From Streptomyces minutiscleroticus (GTDB taxonomy: Bacteria; Actinomycetota; Actinomycetes; Streptomycetales; Streptomycetaceae): a stretch of 64,000 nt of DNA. The position numbers and the translations under genes are program-made. This document shows, one piece after another, positions 7,886-16,609 of this stretch (within the stretch, counting starts at the first letter, position 1; the number at the start of each line of letters is the position of its first letter). Under the pieces are notes generated by a model. It was not told the origin of the DNA and did not search any database. It was given only the letters and a program-made list of their open reading frames with translations. The stretch spans positions 1-64,000 of the forward strand of contig NZ_BMVU01000007.1 in the NCBI RefSeq assembly GCF_014650875.1, in the 5' to 3' direction.

Positions 7886-8395
7886 TCACAGGGGCACGAC
7901 GCCCAGGCGGTCCAGGAACCGGAAGAAGAGCATCTCCGCCGAGGGCTCGTCCTCGGCGCTCAGCACCTCCAGGAGGGGCCGCTCGGCGACGGTGCGGCCG
8001 GCCTCCTCGGCCCAGGCCAGGGCCCGGGCGACGGCGTCGCGCGGCTCCAGGAAGTAGTCGTCGACGCTCGGTCCGTCCCCGCCGGACCCGAGGTGCCCGG
8101 CCATCGCGCCGCGCGCCAGGCACGTCGTCCAGGCCCCGCCGCGCGGCGCGGCGGCCTCGACGACCACGCAGTCGCCGCCCATCACGTAGCCGAAGAGGGC
8201 GGGCGCGCCGGTCTCGGCGGCCAGGCCGGCCATGTCCCCCACGTCACCGGCGCCGTCCTTGCTCGGGTACTGCCAGACCTGCCAGCCCTCGGACGTCATC
8301 TCGTGCAGCGTCATCCCCTGTACGTCCGCCAGCGCGGCCAGCCCGGCGAGCGGCTTCTCGCTCCTGCCGACGACGTAGTACCCCCAGAAGCCCAT
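7886..8395 (-). CDS. Unknown soluble protein (MGFWGYYVV type)
   Basis: The product has 169 residues and starts at an ATG with GGGGGGA about six bases upstream. The N-terminus MGFWGYYVVGRSEKPL and the blocks EGWQVWQYPSKDG, LFGYVMGGDCVVVEAAAP and LFFRFLDRLGVVPL suggest a compact alpha/beta protein. This type of sequence is common in Streptomyces, but I know of no assigned function. No signal or membrane segment is present. It sits between GH20 and the unknown helical gene on the same strand. Confidence 0.6.
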   Translation of the reverse strand: MGFWGYYVVGRSEKPLAGLAALADVQGMTLHEMTSEGWQVWQYPSKDGAGDVGDMAGLAAETGAPALFGYVMGGDCVVVEAAAPRGGAWTTCLARGAMAGHLGSGGDGPSVDDYFLEPRDAVARALAWAEEAGRTVAERPLLEVLSAEDEPSAEMLFFRFLDRLGVVPL

Positions 8396-8610
8396 GCGGC
8401 GTCCCCCCAGACTCTCGACCCGCTCGGGCCGAATACACCACAGGGAGCGGCCCGCCGCCACCGGAACGGGCACAACGCCGCGGCGGGCGGCCGGTACCCG
8501 CCGCCGTGTGCCCGGTACCGCGCGGCCGCCGCCGGCCCGCCGCGCCGCCGGCCGTCCCGTCCCGCGTCCGCGCCGTCCGGCGCCGGGAGGCCGGCCCCCG
8601 GTCCGGCCCC

Positions 8611-10224
8611 TCAGCCCAGCCGCCCGGCCAGTGCCTCGAACTCGGCCCAGGACAGGTCCGGCTCCCCCGGGTCCCAGAGCTTCTGCGCCAGCGCCCGCAG
8701 CGGCATCCGGACGCCGGCGGCCACCTGGTCCTGCGTCTGCCGGGTCGCGAGGTCGCACCAGACGGCGAAGGAGGCGCCGAGGATCTGGCCGTCGTAGCGC
8801 TCGGGGACCGGCTCGGTGCCGCGCACCACGCGCGGGGTCCACTTCTCGTAGATGCGCTTCCCGGTCGGGTAGACGAAGGTGTTGGGCTCGCCGAGCACGT
8901 AGTAGAGGAACTCGTCGTTGTAGTTGATCATCCTGCGGCCCTCGGCCAGGTACTCGTCGGGCTGCCGCGCGCCGATCTCCTTGCCCGTCCAGTACGCGAC
9001 CTCCAGGTCCCCGTCCGGCCGGACCGCCCCGCCGGGGAAGAAGCCGTCGTTCCACGCCCGCAGGGTCCGGTCGTGGCGGCGCACCGTCCTCGCGCGGTCG
9101 TTCAGCCAGCCGGTCGCGAGGTCCTTCACGCCGGCGGCCGCCCCGTACTTCTTCCGCGCCGCGGCGGCCAGCCGCGGGTACGACGCCTCCGGGTCGGACG
9201 CGACCAGCGCCTGGTACTCGTCGGCGCCCAGGTGCCAGTACCCGCCGGGGAACAGCTCGGCGTACTCGTCCAGCAGGTCGTCGACGACGTCCGCCGCCGC
9301 GGGGTCGGAGATGTCGACCGCGCCCCGGGTGGGCGTGCCCGACGCGGTGCGCAGCTGCAGGTCCGGGTGGGCGGCGATCACCGCGCCCAGGTGGCCGGGC
9401 GAGTCGATCTCGGGGACGACCGTGATGTGCCGGCTCTCCGCGAGCGCGACGATCCTCTTCACCTCGGCCTTCGTCAGGTGCGGCGAGGAGACGACCTCCG
9501 GGTGCGAGTCCGACTCGATGCGGAAGGCCTGGTCGTCGGAGAAGTGCAGGCCCAGCTCGTTGTACTTCAGGTCGCCCAGCTCGCGGATGCGGTCCTCGAT
9601 CCAGCCGGCGGTGAAGTGCTTGCGCGCGATGTCCAGCATGAAGCCGCGCCGGGGCTTGGCCGGCTCGTCGCGTACCACGCCCTCGGGGGCCGTGCCGCCG
9701 CCGTGCACCTCCTGCTTCAGCGTGCGCGTCCCGTAGAAGACGCCCGCCTCGGCGGGTCCGGCGACGCGCACCCGCCCGTCCCGCACGGTCAGGGTGTACG
9801 ACTCCGGGCCGCCGTCGCCGCCGAGGGCCAGCTCGACGTCGCCCGCGCGGGCGCCGGCCCGGCCCGCGTACGCCAGCCCCAGCTCGTCCGCGAGCAGCCT
9901 CCCCTCGTCGGCCAGGTCCGTGTCGCCCACGACGACCCGGCCGCCCTTCGCCGGCTTCCAGCCGGGACCCCGGGCCGGGGTGTGCCCGCGGACGGCGGGG
10001 ATGGTGCGGGGCGCCTCCGACAGGGGGTACGTGCGCGAGGGCGAGGGGGACGCCGACGACGCCGGAGCGCTCCCCGAGGGACGCGAGCCCGTCGTGGCCC
10101 CGTCGCCGTCCGGCCAGACGGCGACGGCCACGGCGACGGCGCCCGCCGCCACGATCGCCGCCGCGGCCGGCAGCGGCCCGCCCGGTCCGCGCCGCGCCGG
10201 GGCCCGGCGCCTGCGTCCGCTCAC
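8611..10224 (-). CDS. Beta-N-acetylhexosaminidase, glycoside hydrolase family 20
   Basis: The product is 537 residues from a GTG. An Arg-rich N-terminus and one hydrophobic segment (about residues 18-37) form a signal or membrane anchor, followed by a Ser/Pro linker. The GH20b-like domain ends near GVFYGTRTLKQEV; the catalytic barrel follows with GFMLDIARKHF, LGLHFSDDQAFRIES, and the signature HLGADEYQ, whose Asp-Glu pair is the substrate-assisted catalytic diad. The enzyme would remove terminal GlcNAc/GalNAc from chitin or wall-derived glycans outside the cell. Length is typical for exported Streptomyces GH20 enzymes. The gene appears monocistronic. Confidence 0.88.
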   Translation of the reverse strand: MSGRRRRAPARRGPGGPLPAAAAIVAAGAVAVAVAVWPDGDGATTGSRPSGSAPASSASPSPSRTYPLSEAPRTIPAVRGHTPARGPGWKPAKGGRVVVGDTDLADEGRLLADELGLAYAGRAGARAGDVELALGGDGGPESYTLTVRDGRVRVAGPAEAGVFYGTRTLKQEVHGGGTAPEGVVRDEPAKPRRGFMLDIARKHFTAGWIEDRIRELGDLKYNELGLHFSDDQAFRIESDSHPEVVSSPHLTKAEVKRIVALAESRHITVVPEIDSPGHLGAVIAAHPDLQLRTASGTPTRGAVDISDPAAADVVDDLLDEYAELFPGGYWHLGADEYQALVASDPEASYPRLAAAARKKYGAAAGVKDLATGWLNDRARTVRRHDRTLRAWNDGFFPGGAVRPDGDLEVAYWTGKEIGARQPDEYLAEGRRMINYNDEFLYYVLGEPNTFVYPTGKRIYEKWTPRVVRGTEPVPERYDGQILGASFAVWCDLATRQTQDQVAAGVRMPLRALAQKLWDPGEPDLSWAEFEALAGRLG

Positions 10225-10457
10225 CGCGTCTCACCCATCCCCATACGCTGCACCCCCGCGGCCGGCCTCCGGCGTGCGCCGCCCCGCTGATCGTCCACTA
10301 AGCGTTCTGAAACCTGCCCGGTCGAGTGAAATTCGGGCATCCGTCGGACAGCTCCTGTCAACTCTCGATAACTTGGCTGCACATCCCTCACTGCATCCCC
10401 TCCCGATGCACACGTGGCGGCCCTCCGGACCGTCACCGAGCCGCCGAGGATCCCACG
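10225..10457. other. Divergent intergenic region between GH20 and OHCU decarboxylase genes
   Basis: The stretch is noticeably less GC-rich than the coding DNA on either side, particularly at 10295-10415, as expected for promoters. A GTG at 10326 opens a frame into the plus-strand gene, but the residues it would add look non-coding. Confidence 0.45.
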
Positions 10458-11084
10458 CTGTCTCCGCAGTCTTCACCCCACCCCTCCCGTCCCCGCGACG
10501 CGGCCCCGGTCGTACCGGAGCAGGGCCGCGCGCCGTCCCCCGCCGCCCTGGAGCGGTTCAACCGCGCGCCCGCCGACACCGTCGAGGACGCCCTGCTGTC
10601 CTGCTACCCCAGCCCCCGCTGGGCCCGGCGGATCGCCGCGCACCGCCCCTACCCCGACCTGGAGTCGCTGCTGGCGGCCGCCGACGAGGCGGCGTACGAC
10701 CTGACGGCCGCCGAGCTCGCCGGGGCGCTGGCCCGCGAGGCCCCGTCGCCCCCGCCCGGGTACGCCTCCGCCGCCGCGCTGACCGCCCTGGGCGCGGCCC
10801 ACGCGGCGTACGAGAGCCGCTTCGGCCACGTCTTCGTGATCTGCCTGGACGACGCGGCCCCGGACGAGGCGCTCGACCGGGTGCTGGCCGGGATCCGGGC
10901 GCGGCTGGCCCACGACCCCGACGAGGAGCGCGCCGTCGTCGCGGAGGAGCTGCGGCGCCTGGCCCGCGGCCGGCTCGCCCGCCTGGTCGGGCGGTACGCC
11001 GGGCGCGACACGCCCGACGGGCGCCGGTATCGCGAGGATCATCCCGGTTCGGGTGACCCCGGTCACCCGTACGTGCCCGTTTGA
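10458..11084 (+). CDS. OHCU decarboxylase (2-oxo-4-hydroxy-4-carboxy-5-ureidoimidazoline decarboxylase)
   Basis: The domain runs from LERFNRAPADTVEDALLSC, through PYPDLESLLAAAD, to YESRFGHVFVICLDD and ends near ELRRLARGRLARLVG, matching the uricase-pathway OHCU decarboxylase family of about 165 residues. This enzyme converts OHCU, the unstable product of urate oxidation and hydrolysis, to S-allantoin. The start is uncertain. I used the CTG at 10458 because GAGGA lies seven bases upstream and codon use becomes coding-like there; the next upstream option is GTG 10326. No other uric-acid gene is near, so the role is inferred from the family only. The 3' end carries the palindrome at 11051. Confidence 0.72.
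   Translation: MSPQSSPHPSRPRDAAPVVPEQGRAPSPAALERFNRAPADTVEDALLSCYPSPRWARRIAAHRPYPDLESLLAAADEAAYDLTAAELAGALAREAPSPPPGYASAAALTALGAAHAAYESRFGHVFVICLDDAAPDEALDRVLAGIRARLAHDPDEERAVVAEELRRLARGRLARLVGRYAGRDTPDGRRYREDHPGSGDPGHPYVPV
11051..11068. promoter_or_regulatory. Palindrome upstream of sdhC (candidate operator)
   Basis: GGGTGACC (11051-11058) and its exact complement (11061-11068) flank two bases. It lies within the last codons of the OHCU gene and about 25 bp upstream of a candidate -35 for sdh. Size and symmetry suit a dimeric regulator, or it may be a short terminator for the preceding gene. Confidence 0.4.
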
Positions 11085-11092
11085 TTGCCTGT

Positions 11093-11120
11093 TTGATCAC
11101 ACAGACGGGCCCGCTGTAAG
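11093..11120 (+). promoter_or_regulatory. sdhC: Candidate sdh promoter
   Basis: TTGATC (11093-11098) and TGTAAG (11115-11120) are 16 bp apart, giving a plausible housekeeping-type promoter about 110 bp before sdhC. TACGAT at 11140-11145 is an alternative -10 box. The long leader suggests possible post-transcriptional control. Transcript start is unverified. Confidence 0.35.
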
Positions 11121-11233
11121 CGTTCCGACAAGTCGTCGCTACGATGGCCGGGGCCGGTGGACCGTACCCGGCCGGGCCCGTCCGACACGACAAGCCGGCG
11201 CGGCCCCAATCCCCGCTCCCGGAGGGTTCTTCC

Positions 11234-11614
11234 GTGCCGGCTGGAACGCTGTACCGCGGCCGGGAAGGAATGTGGTCCTGGGTGGCTCACCGAGTCACCG
11301 GCGTCCTCATCTTCTTCTTCCTGTTCGTACACGTGCTGGACACCGCTCTCGTCCGTGTCTCCCCGGAGGCCTACGACAAGGTCGTGGCCACCTACAAGAC
11401 CCCGCTCGTCGCGCTGCTGGAGTACGGCCTCGTCGCCGCCATCCTCTTCCACGCGCTCAACGGCCTGCGGGTGATCGCCGTCGACTTCTGGTCGAAGGGC
11501 CCCCGCTACCAGAAGCAGATGCTCTGGACCGTCGTAGGCATTTGGGTCGTGCTGATGATCGGGGCGCTGTACCCGGTCCTCGGGCACGCCGTCCGTGAAC
11601 TGTTCGGGGGCTGA
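11234..11614 (+). CDS. sdhC: Succinate dehydrogenase cytochrome b556 subunit SdhC
   Basis: The product is 126 residues from the GTG at 11234, chosen because GGAGG lies eight bases upstream; the frame is open further upstream but not convincing. Three transmembrane helices are visible: VTGVLIFFFLFVHVLDTAL, LLEYGLVAAILFHALNGLR and MLWTVVGIWVVLMIGALY. Conserved His residues (LFVHVL, FHALNGLR) fit heme b and quinone-site geometry of the SdhC family. It anchors the complex II catalytic subunits and passes electrons to menaquinone. It is the first gene of sdhCDAB; sdhD follows after five bases. Confidence 0.93.
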   Translation: MPAGTLYRGREGMWSWVAHRVTGVLIFFFLFVHVLDTALVRVSPEAYDKVVATYKTPLVALLEYGLVAAILFHALNGLRVIAVDFWSKGPRYQKQMLWTVVGIWVVLMIGALYPVLGHAVRELFGG

Positions 11615-11619
11615 GGCAG

Positions 11620-12102
11620 ATGTCGACCACTGAGACCACCGCTTCCGGCGTCGGCCCCGTCGAGGGCGCGTCGCCGTACGGCCCGGACAACCCGGCCCCG
11701 TTCATCGAGCCCCCGCGCAAGCGGACCAAGAAGACCCCGAGGTCGACCCGCGGCAACTTCGAGATGGCCGCCTGGCTCTTCATGCGCCTGTCGGGCATCG
11801 TCCTGGTCGTCCTGGTCATCGGCCACCTGCTGATCCAGCTCGTCCTGGACGGCGGCGTCTCCAAGATCGGCTTCGCCTTCGTGGCCGGCCGCTGGGCGTC
11901 CCCCTGGTGGCAGGTCTGGGACCTCGCCATGCTGTGGCTGGCGATGCTGCACGGCGCGAACGGCCTGCGGACGATCGTCAACGACTACGCGGAGCGTCCG
12001 AACACCCGCCTGTGGCTGAAGGCTCTGCTCTACACCGCCACGGTGTTCACCATCCTGCTGGGCACGTTGGTGATCTTCACCTTCGACCCGAACATCCGCT
12101 AG
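11620..12102 (+). CDS. sdhD: Succinate dehydrogenase hydrophobic membrane anchor subunit SdhD
   Basis: This 160-residue protein has a 45-residue soluble N-terminus (Ser/Thr/Pro-rich, then [11 protein letters not shown]) and three transmembrane helices: [38 protein letters not shown] and [18 protein letters not shown]. The HGANGLR block mirrors FHALNGLR in SdhC, the usual second-helix heme/quinone region. With SdhC it forms the membrane domain of complex II. It lies five bases after sdhC and 19 before sdhA. Confidence 0.93.
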   Translation: MSTTETTASGVGPVEGASPYGPDNPAPFIEPPRKRTKKTPRSTRGNFEMAAWLFMRLSGIVLVVLVIGHLLIQLVLDGGVSKIGFAFVAGRWASPWWQVWDLAMLWLAMLHGANGLRTIVNDYAERPNTRLWLKALLYTATVFTILLGTLVIFTFDPNIR

Positions 12103-12121
12103 GCACGGGGCTGCGACCATC

Positions 12122-13876
12122 ATGAAGATCCACAAGTACGACACCGTCATCGTCGGCGCCGGCGGCGCCGGCATGCGCGCCGCCATCGAGGCGACGAAGC
12201 GCAGCCGCACCGCCGTGCTGACCAAGCTCTACCCCACCCGCTCCCACACGGGCGCCGCGCAGGGCGGCATGGCCGCCGCGCTGGCCAACGTGGAGGAGGA
12301 CAACTGGGAGTGGCACACCTTCGACACGGTCAAGGGCGGTGACTACCTGGTCGACCAGGACGCCGCCGAGATCCTGGCGAAGGAGGCCATCGACTCCGTC
12401 CTCGACCTGGAGAAGATGGGCCTGCCGTTCAACCGCACCCCGGACGGCACCATCGACCAGCGCCGCTTCGGCGGTCACAGCCGCAACCACGGCGAGGCCC
12501 CGGTCCGCCGGTCCTGCTACGCGGCGGACCGCACCGGCCACATGATCCTCCAGACGCTGTACCAGAACTGCGTGAAGGAGGGCGTGGAGTTCTTCAACGA
12601 GTTCTACGTCCTCGACCAGCTGATCACCGAGGTCGACGGCGTCAAGCGCTCGGCCGGCGTGGTCGCGTACGAGCTGGCGACCGGCGAGATCCACGTCTTC
12701 CAGGCGAAGGCCGTGATCTACGCGTCCGGCGGCACCGGCAAGTTCTTCAAGGTGACGTCCAACGCGCACACGCTGACCGGCGACGGCCAGGCCGCCGTCT
12801 ACCGCCGGGGCATCCCGCTGGAGGACATGGAGTTCTTCCAGTTCCACCCGACCGGCATCTGGCGCATGGGCATCCTGCTCACGGAGGGCGCCCGCGGTGA
12901 GGGCGGCATCCTGCGCAACAAGGACGGCGAGCGCTTCATGGAGAAGTACGCGCCGGTCATGAAGGACCTCGCCTCCCGCGACGTCGTCTCGCGCTCCATC
13001 TACACGGAGATCCGCGAGGGCCGCGGCTGCGGTCCCGAGGGCGACCACGTCTACCTCGACCTCACGCACCTGCCGCCGGAGCAGCTCGACGCCAAGCTCC
13101 CGGACATCACCGAGTTCGCCCGGACCTACCTCGGCATCGAGCCCTACACGGACCCGATCCCGATCCAGCCCACCGCGCACTACGCCATGGGCGGCATCCC
13201 GACGAACGTCCAGGGCGAGGTCCTCGCGGACAACACCACCGTCGTCCCGGGCCTGTACGCGGCCGGCGAGGTCGCGTGCGTGTCGGTGCACGGCGCCAAC
13301 CGCCTGGGCACCAACTCCCTGCTCGACATCAACGTCTTCGGCCGCCGGGCCGGCATCGCCGCCGCGGAGTACAGCCAGAAGGCCGACTTCGTGGAGCTCC
13401 CGGAGAACCCGGAGTCCCTCGTCGTCGAGCAGATCGAGCGGCTGCGCGCCTCCACGGGCACCGAGCGGGTCGCCGAGCTGCGCCGCGAGCTGCAGGAGAC
13501 CATGGACGCCAACGTCATGGTGTTCCGCACCGAGCAGACGATCAAGACGGCGGTCGAGAAGATCGCCGAGCTGCGAGCGCGGTACAAGAACGTGTCGATC
13601 CAGGACAAGGGCAAGCGGTTCAACACCGACCTGCTGGAGGCCGTCGAGCTGGGCAACCTGCTCGACCTGGCCGAGGTCATGGCCGTGTCCGCGCTCGCGC
13701 GCAAGGAGTCCCGCGGCGGTCACTACCGCGAGGACTACCCGAACCGCGACGACGTCAACTTCATGCGCCACACCATGGCGTACCGCGAGGTGGGCGACGA
13801 CGGCTCCGAGTCCATCCGTCTCGACTACAAGCCGGTCGTCCAGACCCGCTACCAGCCGATGGAGCGTAAGTACTGA
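12122..13876 (+). CDS. sdhA: Succinate dehydrogenase flavoprotein subunit SdhA
   Basis: This 584-residue subunit oxidises succinate to fumarate. The FAD-binding Rossmann motif ([15 protein letters not shown]) starts near residue 7; [11 protein letters not shown] holds the His (residue 42) that binds FAD covalently. The substrate region has FQFHPTGI, and [18 protein letters not shown] and YAMGGIPTN are typical of SdhA/FrdA. The C-terminal helical domain ends YQPMERKY. The stop overlaps the sdhB start (TGATG), implying coupled translation and 1:1 stoichiometry. Confidence 0.97.
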   Translation: MKIHKYDTVIVGAGGAGMRAAIEATKRSRTAVLTKLYPTRSHTGAAQGGMAAALANVEEDNWEWHTFDTVKGGDYLVDQDAAEILAKEAIDSVLDLEKMGLPFNRTPDGTIDQRRFGGHSRNHGEAPVRRSCYAADRTGHMILQTLYQNCVKEGVEFFNEFYVLDQLITEVDGVKRSAGVVAYELATGEIHVFQAKAVIYASGGTGKFFKVTSNAHTLTGDGQAAVYRRGIPLEDMEFFQFHPTGIWRMGILLTEGARGEGGILRNKDGERFMEKYAPVMKDLASRDVVSRSIYTEIREGRGCGPEGDHVYLDLTHLPPEQLDAKLPDITEFARTYLGIEPYTDPIPIQPTAHYAMGGIPTNVQGEVLADNTTVVPGLYAAGEVACVSVHGANRLGTNSLLDINVFGRRAGIAAAEYSQKADFVELPENPESLVVEQIERLRASTGTERVAELRRELQETMDANVMVFRTEQTIKTAVEKIAELRARYKNVSIQDKGKRFNTDLLEAVELGNLLDLAEVMAVSALARKESRGGHYREDYPNRDDVNFMRHTMAYREVGDDGSESIRLDYKPVVQTRYQPMERKY

Positions 13877-14637
13877 TGGCTACCCCCGTACTGGACAAGG
13901 CGGAGGCCCCCTCCACCGCGTCCCCCTACATCACGGTCACCTTCCGCGTCCGGCGCTTCAACCCGGAGGTCGCGGCGGAGGCCACCTGGGAAGACTTCCA
14001 GCTGGAGATCGACCCCAAGGAGCGCGTCCTCGACGGCCTCCACAAGATCAAGTGGGACCTGGACGGCACGCTGACGTTCCGGCGCTCCTGCGCGCACGGC
14101 ATCTGCGGCTCCGACGCCATGCGGATCAACGGCAAGAACCGCCTGGCCTGCAAGACGCTGATCAAGGACATCAACCCCGAGAAGCCGATCACGGTCGAGC
14201 CCATCAAGGGCCTGACGGTCCTGAAGGACCTCGTGGTCGACATGGAGCCGTTCTTCCAGGCGTACCGCGACGTCATGCCCTTCCTGATCACGAAGGACAC
14301 GAACGAGCCGACGCGCGAGCGGCTGCAGTCCGCCGAGGACCGCGAGCGCTTCGACGACACCACGAAGTGCATCCTCTGCGCCGCCTGCACCTCCTCGTGC
14401 CCGGTCTTCTGGAACGACGGCCAGTACTTCGGCCCGGCCGCGATCGTGAACGCGCACCGCTTCATCTTCGACAGCCGTGACGAGGCGGGCGAGCAGCGCC
14501 TGGAGATCCTCAACGACAAGGACGGCGTGTGGCGCTGCCGCACCACGTTCAACTGCACGGACGCCTGCCCGCGCGGTATCGAGGTCACCAAGGCGATCCA
14601 GGAGGTGAAGCGGGCGCTGATCACGCGCCGCTTCTGA
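13876..14637 (+). CDS. sdhB: Succinate dehydrogenase iron-sulfur subunit SdhB
   Basis: The product is 253 residues. The N-terminal [2Fe-2S] site is SCAHGICGSDAMRINGKNRL followed by AC, with Cys72, Cys77 and Cys92 and an Asp in the third ligand position, as in the E. coli enzyme. The C-terminal ferredoxin-like domain has CILCAACTSSCP and NCTDACPRG, which hold the [4Fe-4S] and [3Fe-4S] clusters. It links the SdhA flavin to quinone in the SdhCD membrane domain. It is the last gene of the operon and is followed 20 bp later by a long perfect hairpin. Confidence 0.97.
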   Translation: MATPVLDKAEAPSTASPYITVTFRVRRFNPEVAAEATWEDFQLEIDPKERVLDGLHKIKWDLDGTLTFRRSCAHGICGSDAMRINGKNRLACKTLIKDINPEKPITVEPIKGLTVLKDLVVDMEPFFQAYRDVMPFLITKDTNEPTRERLQSAEDRERFDDTTKCILCAACTSSCPVFWNDGQYFGPAAIVNAHRFIFDSRDEAGEQRLEILNDKDGVWRCRTTFNCTDACPRGIEVTKAIQEVKRALITRRF

Positions 14638-14657
14638 CACCGCCGCGACGCCCGATC

Positions 14658-14697
14658 CCCGAGGGCCCCGTCTCCGGCCGGAGACGGGGCCCTCGGG
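14658..14697. terminator. Terminator of the sdhCDAB operon
   Basis: A perfect 18-bp inverted repeat (14658-14675 and 14680-14697) encloses the loop GGCC and begins 20 bp after the sdhB stop. It is among the strongest hairpins in the window. Confidence 0.85.
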
Positions 14698-14907
14698 CAT
14701 GCGCGCCCTGTTCTCAGCACCCCGAAGGGCATCCTCTTCGCCAGGACCGCGGTACTGGCCGCGTCCAAGTGGCGGGAGACCCGGCAGACGCGCGCCGCCG
14801 GCCCGGGCGGGCGCGCCCACCACGGCGGGGACGGCCGGACGTACGACCCGCGGGGCGGCTGGTCCCACACGCCGCCCGCCCGTGGCGACGGCATCTGCGC
14901 CGCTGGT

Positions 14908-14913
14908 TAGGCT
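14908..14913 (+). promoter_or_regulatory. -10 box TAGGCT directly before the TetR gene start
   Basis: TAGGCT ends eight bases before the GTG at 14922 and no ribosome-binding site is present, the pattern expected of a leaderless transcript. TGGCGA at 14883-14888 is a weak -35 candidate with 19-bp spacing. Confidence 0.45.
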
Positions 14914-14921
14914 CTGTTCCC

Positions 14922-15710
14922 GTGCCAGCAGCGAACGACAGCCCCGGCCGGCCGGACTCCGGCGAGGAACGGACCGGCCGGGAAGCCACCGGTTCCGAGC
15001 GGACCGGCCAGGCCAAGAGCGAGCAGACCCGCGCCCTGATCCTCCAGACGGCCCTGCGCCTGTTCCAGGAGCGGGGCTACGACAGGACGACGATGCGGGC
15101 CATCGCCAAGGAGGCCGGGGTCTCCGTCGGCAACGCCTACTACTACTTCGTCGGCAAGGAGCACCTGATCCAGGGCTTCTACGACCGGATCGGCGCCGAG
15201 CACCAGGTGGCGGTGGAGCCGGTGCTGGAGCGCGAGACGGACCTGGAGGCGCGGATCGCCGGGGTGCTGAAGGCGTGGCTCGACGTCGCGGAGCCGTACC
15301 ACGAGTTCGCGGCCCAGTTCTTCAAGAACGCCGCCGACCCCGACAGTCCGCTCAGCCCCTTCTCCCCCGAGTCGGCGGGCCCGCGCGAGGAGGCGATCGC
15401 CCTGCACCGCGAGGTGCTCTCCGGGGCGAAGGCGAAGGTGCCGGACGAGCTGAAGGACGTGCTGCCGGAGCTGATGTGGCTCTCCCAGATGGGGCTGGTC
15501 CTGTACTGGGTCTTCGACCGGACCGAGGGCCGCGAGCGCAGCTACCGCCTCGCCGAACGCGGCGCCCGGCTGACCACCCGCGGCGTCTCCCTGGCCCGCT
15601 TCCGCGTACTGCGCCCCCTCGTCCACGAGGTCCACGAGCTGTTCACGGACTTCCTGCCCGGGATGACACACATGCTGCCGGACCCGGCCGTCAAGGGGCG
15701 GGGCAAGTGA
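14922..15710 (+). CDS. TetR-family transcriptional regulator
   Basis: The product is 262 residues from a GTG that may be read from a leaderless transcript. The N-terminal DNA-binding domain is classical (RALILQTALRLFQERGYDRT, AIAKEAGVSVGNAYYYF, GKEHLIQGFYDRI). The C-terminal ligand/dimer domain contains VLKAWLDVAEPYHEFAAQFF and LPELMWLSQMGLVLYWVFDR. The ligand and target genes are unknown; it lies between the sdh terminator and a Uma2 gene. A long charged N-terminal extension (about 30 residues) precedes the HTH. Confidence 0.9.
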   Translation: MPAANDSPGRPDSGEERTGREATGSERTGQAKSEQTRALILQTALRLFQERGYDRTTMRAIAKEAGVSVGNAYYYFVGKEHLIQGFYDRIGAEHQVAVEPVLERETDLEARIAGVLKAWLDVAEPYHEFAAQFFKNAADPDSPLSPFSPESAGPREEAIALHREVLSGAKAKVPDELKDVLPELMWLSQMGLVLYWVFDRTEGRERSYRLAERGARLTTRGVSLARFRVLRPLVHEVHELFTDFLPGMTHMLPDPAVKGRGK

Positions 15711-15801
15711 TCACTCATGGGTGAAGCGGCTCGAACGGGACGTTCCGGTCCTGCCCCGCCTACGATGATGCTCTCGACAACCAGCTCCCAGGAGGCACGT
15801 G

Positions 15802-16419
15802 ATGTCCGCAGCATCCGTCGAGCGGCCTCCCGGCGAGCGTCCGCTGATCGCGGAGGCGAACCGTCTCATGGACCGCCTTCCGGGCTACCGCGTCGAGATC
15901 ATCGAAGACCAGATCCTCGTGTCCCCACCACCGGACGGCCCGCACGCCCGCGCCCTGACCAAGCTCATGCGCCCGTTCCTCGCAGCGGGACTGGACGACG
16001 GTCCCACTGAAGTCCTCCAGGGCGTCGGGCTGTGGCTGCCCACCGGCACCGAGGACTACGCGATCCCGGACCTCGCCGTGGTGGACGCCGACATCGACGA
16101 CCATCTCGTCGGGAACAACTCCTACGACCCCGTCGTCCTCCGTCTCGTCCTGGAGGTCACGTCGGGCAACTGGAAGACCGACCTGAAGACCAAGGCCGCC
16201 GCCTACGCCGAGGCCGGGATCCCGGTCTACGTGATCGTCGACCGCAGGCACCAGCGCCTCCACGTCCTCACCGACCCGGCCGGGAGCGAGTACGCGGGCC
16301 ACCGCGTCCACTCCCCCGGCGAGTCGGTCGCCCTCCCCGACTCCATCGGCGCCAAGGTCACCCTGGACGTCGACGAGGTGCTGCGGGCGGGCCGGCCGCA
16401 GCCGCGTCCCGACGGATGA
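15802..16419 (+). CDS. Uma2 family (DUF820) nuclease-fold protein
   Basis: The 205-residue product starts at the ATG at 15802, six bases after GGAGG; the GTG at 15799 is too close to that site. Uma2 features are VSPPPDGPHARALTKL, the acidic IPDLAVVD, LVLEVTSGNWKTDLKTK and YAEAGIPVYVIVDRR, giving the D...ExxS...K pattern of a PD-(D/E)XK fold. Uma2 proteins are abundant in Streptomyces and cyanobacteria. They are annotated as endonucleases by fold, but their substrates are not established. No restriction or mobile-element partner is adjacent. Confidence 0.85.
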   Translation: MSAASVERPPGERPLIAEANRLMDRLPGYRVEIIEDQILVSPPPDGPHARALTKLMRPFLAAGLDDGPTEVLQGVGLWLPTGTEDYAIPDLAVVDADIDDHLVGNNSYDPVVLRLVLEVTSGNWKTDLKTKAAAYAEAGIPVYVIVDRRHQRLHVLTDPAGSEYAGHRVHSPGESVALPDSIGAKVTLDVDEVLRAGRPQPRPDG

Positions 16420-16551
16420 CTCAGGCGGCCGTCCGCTCCGGGGTCCGGGACGCCGTACGCAATCCGAACCGGGACCGAGCCGGGACCGAGGCCGGGACGG
16501 GGCCAGAGCCGGTACCGGGACCGGGCCGCGACCAGAGCCGGAGCCGCGGCC

Positions 16552-16583
16552 GGGGACGGGGACGGGGACGGGGACGGGGACGG
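16552..16583 (+). repeat. (GGGGAC)5 tandem hexamer, G-quadruplex candidate
   Basis: Five perfect GGGGAC units plus GG lie between the convergent Uma2 and ATP-binding genes. G4 tracts separated by two bases fit a stable intramolecular G-quadruplex on the plus strand. Looser copies of the same pattern (GGACCG, GGGACC) occur from 16465. Confidence 0.85.
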
Positions 16584-16609
16584 CCAAAGGAGCCCTTGTC
16601 CTGATCGGC

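Noticed and set aside
8611..10234. Large overlapping minus-strand open frame extending past the MGFWGYYVV gene
   Set aside because: It is a frame shadow of the GH20 gene; the real small gene starts at 8395 with a ribosome site.
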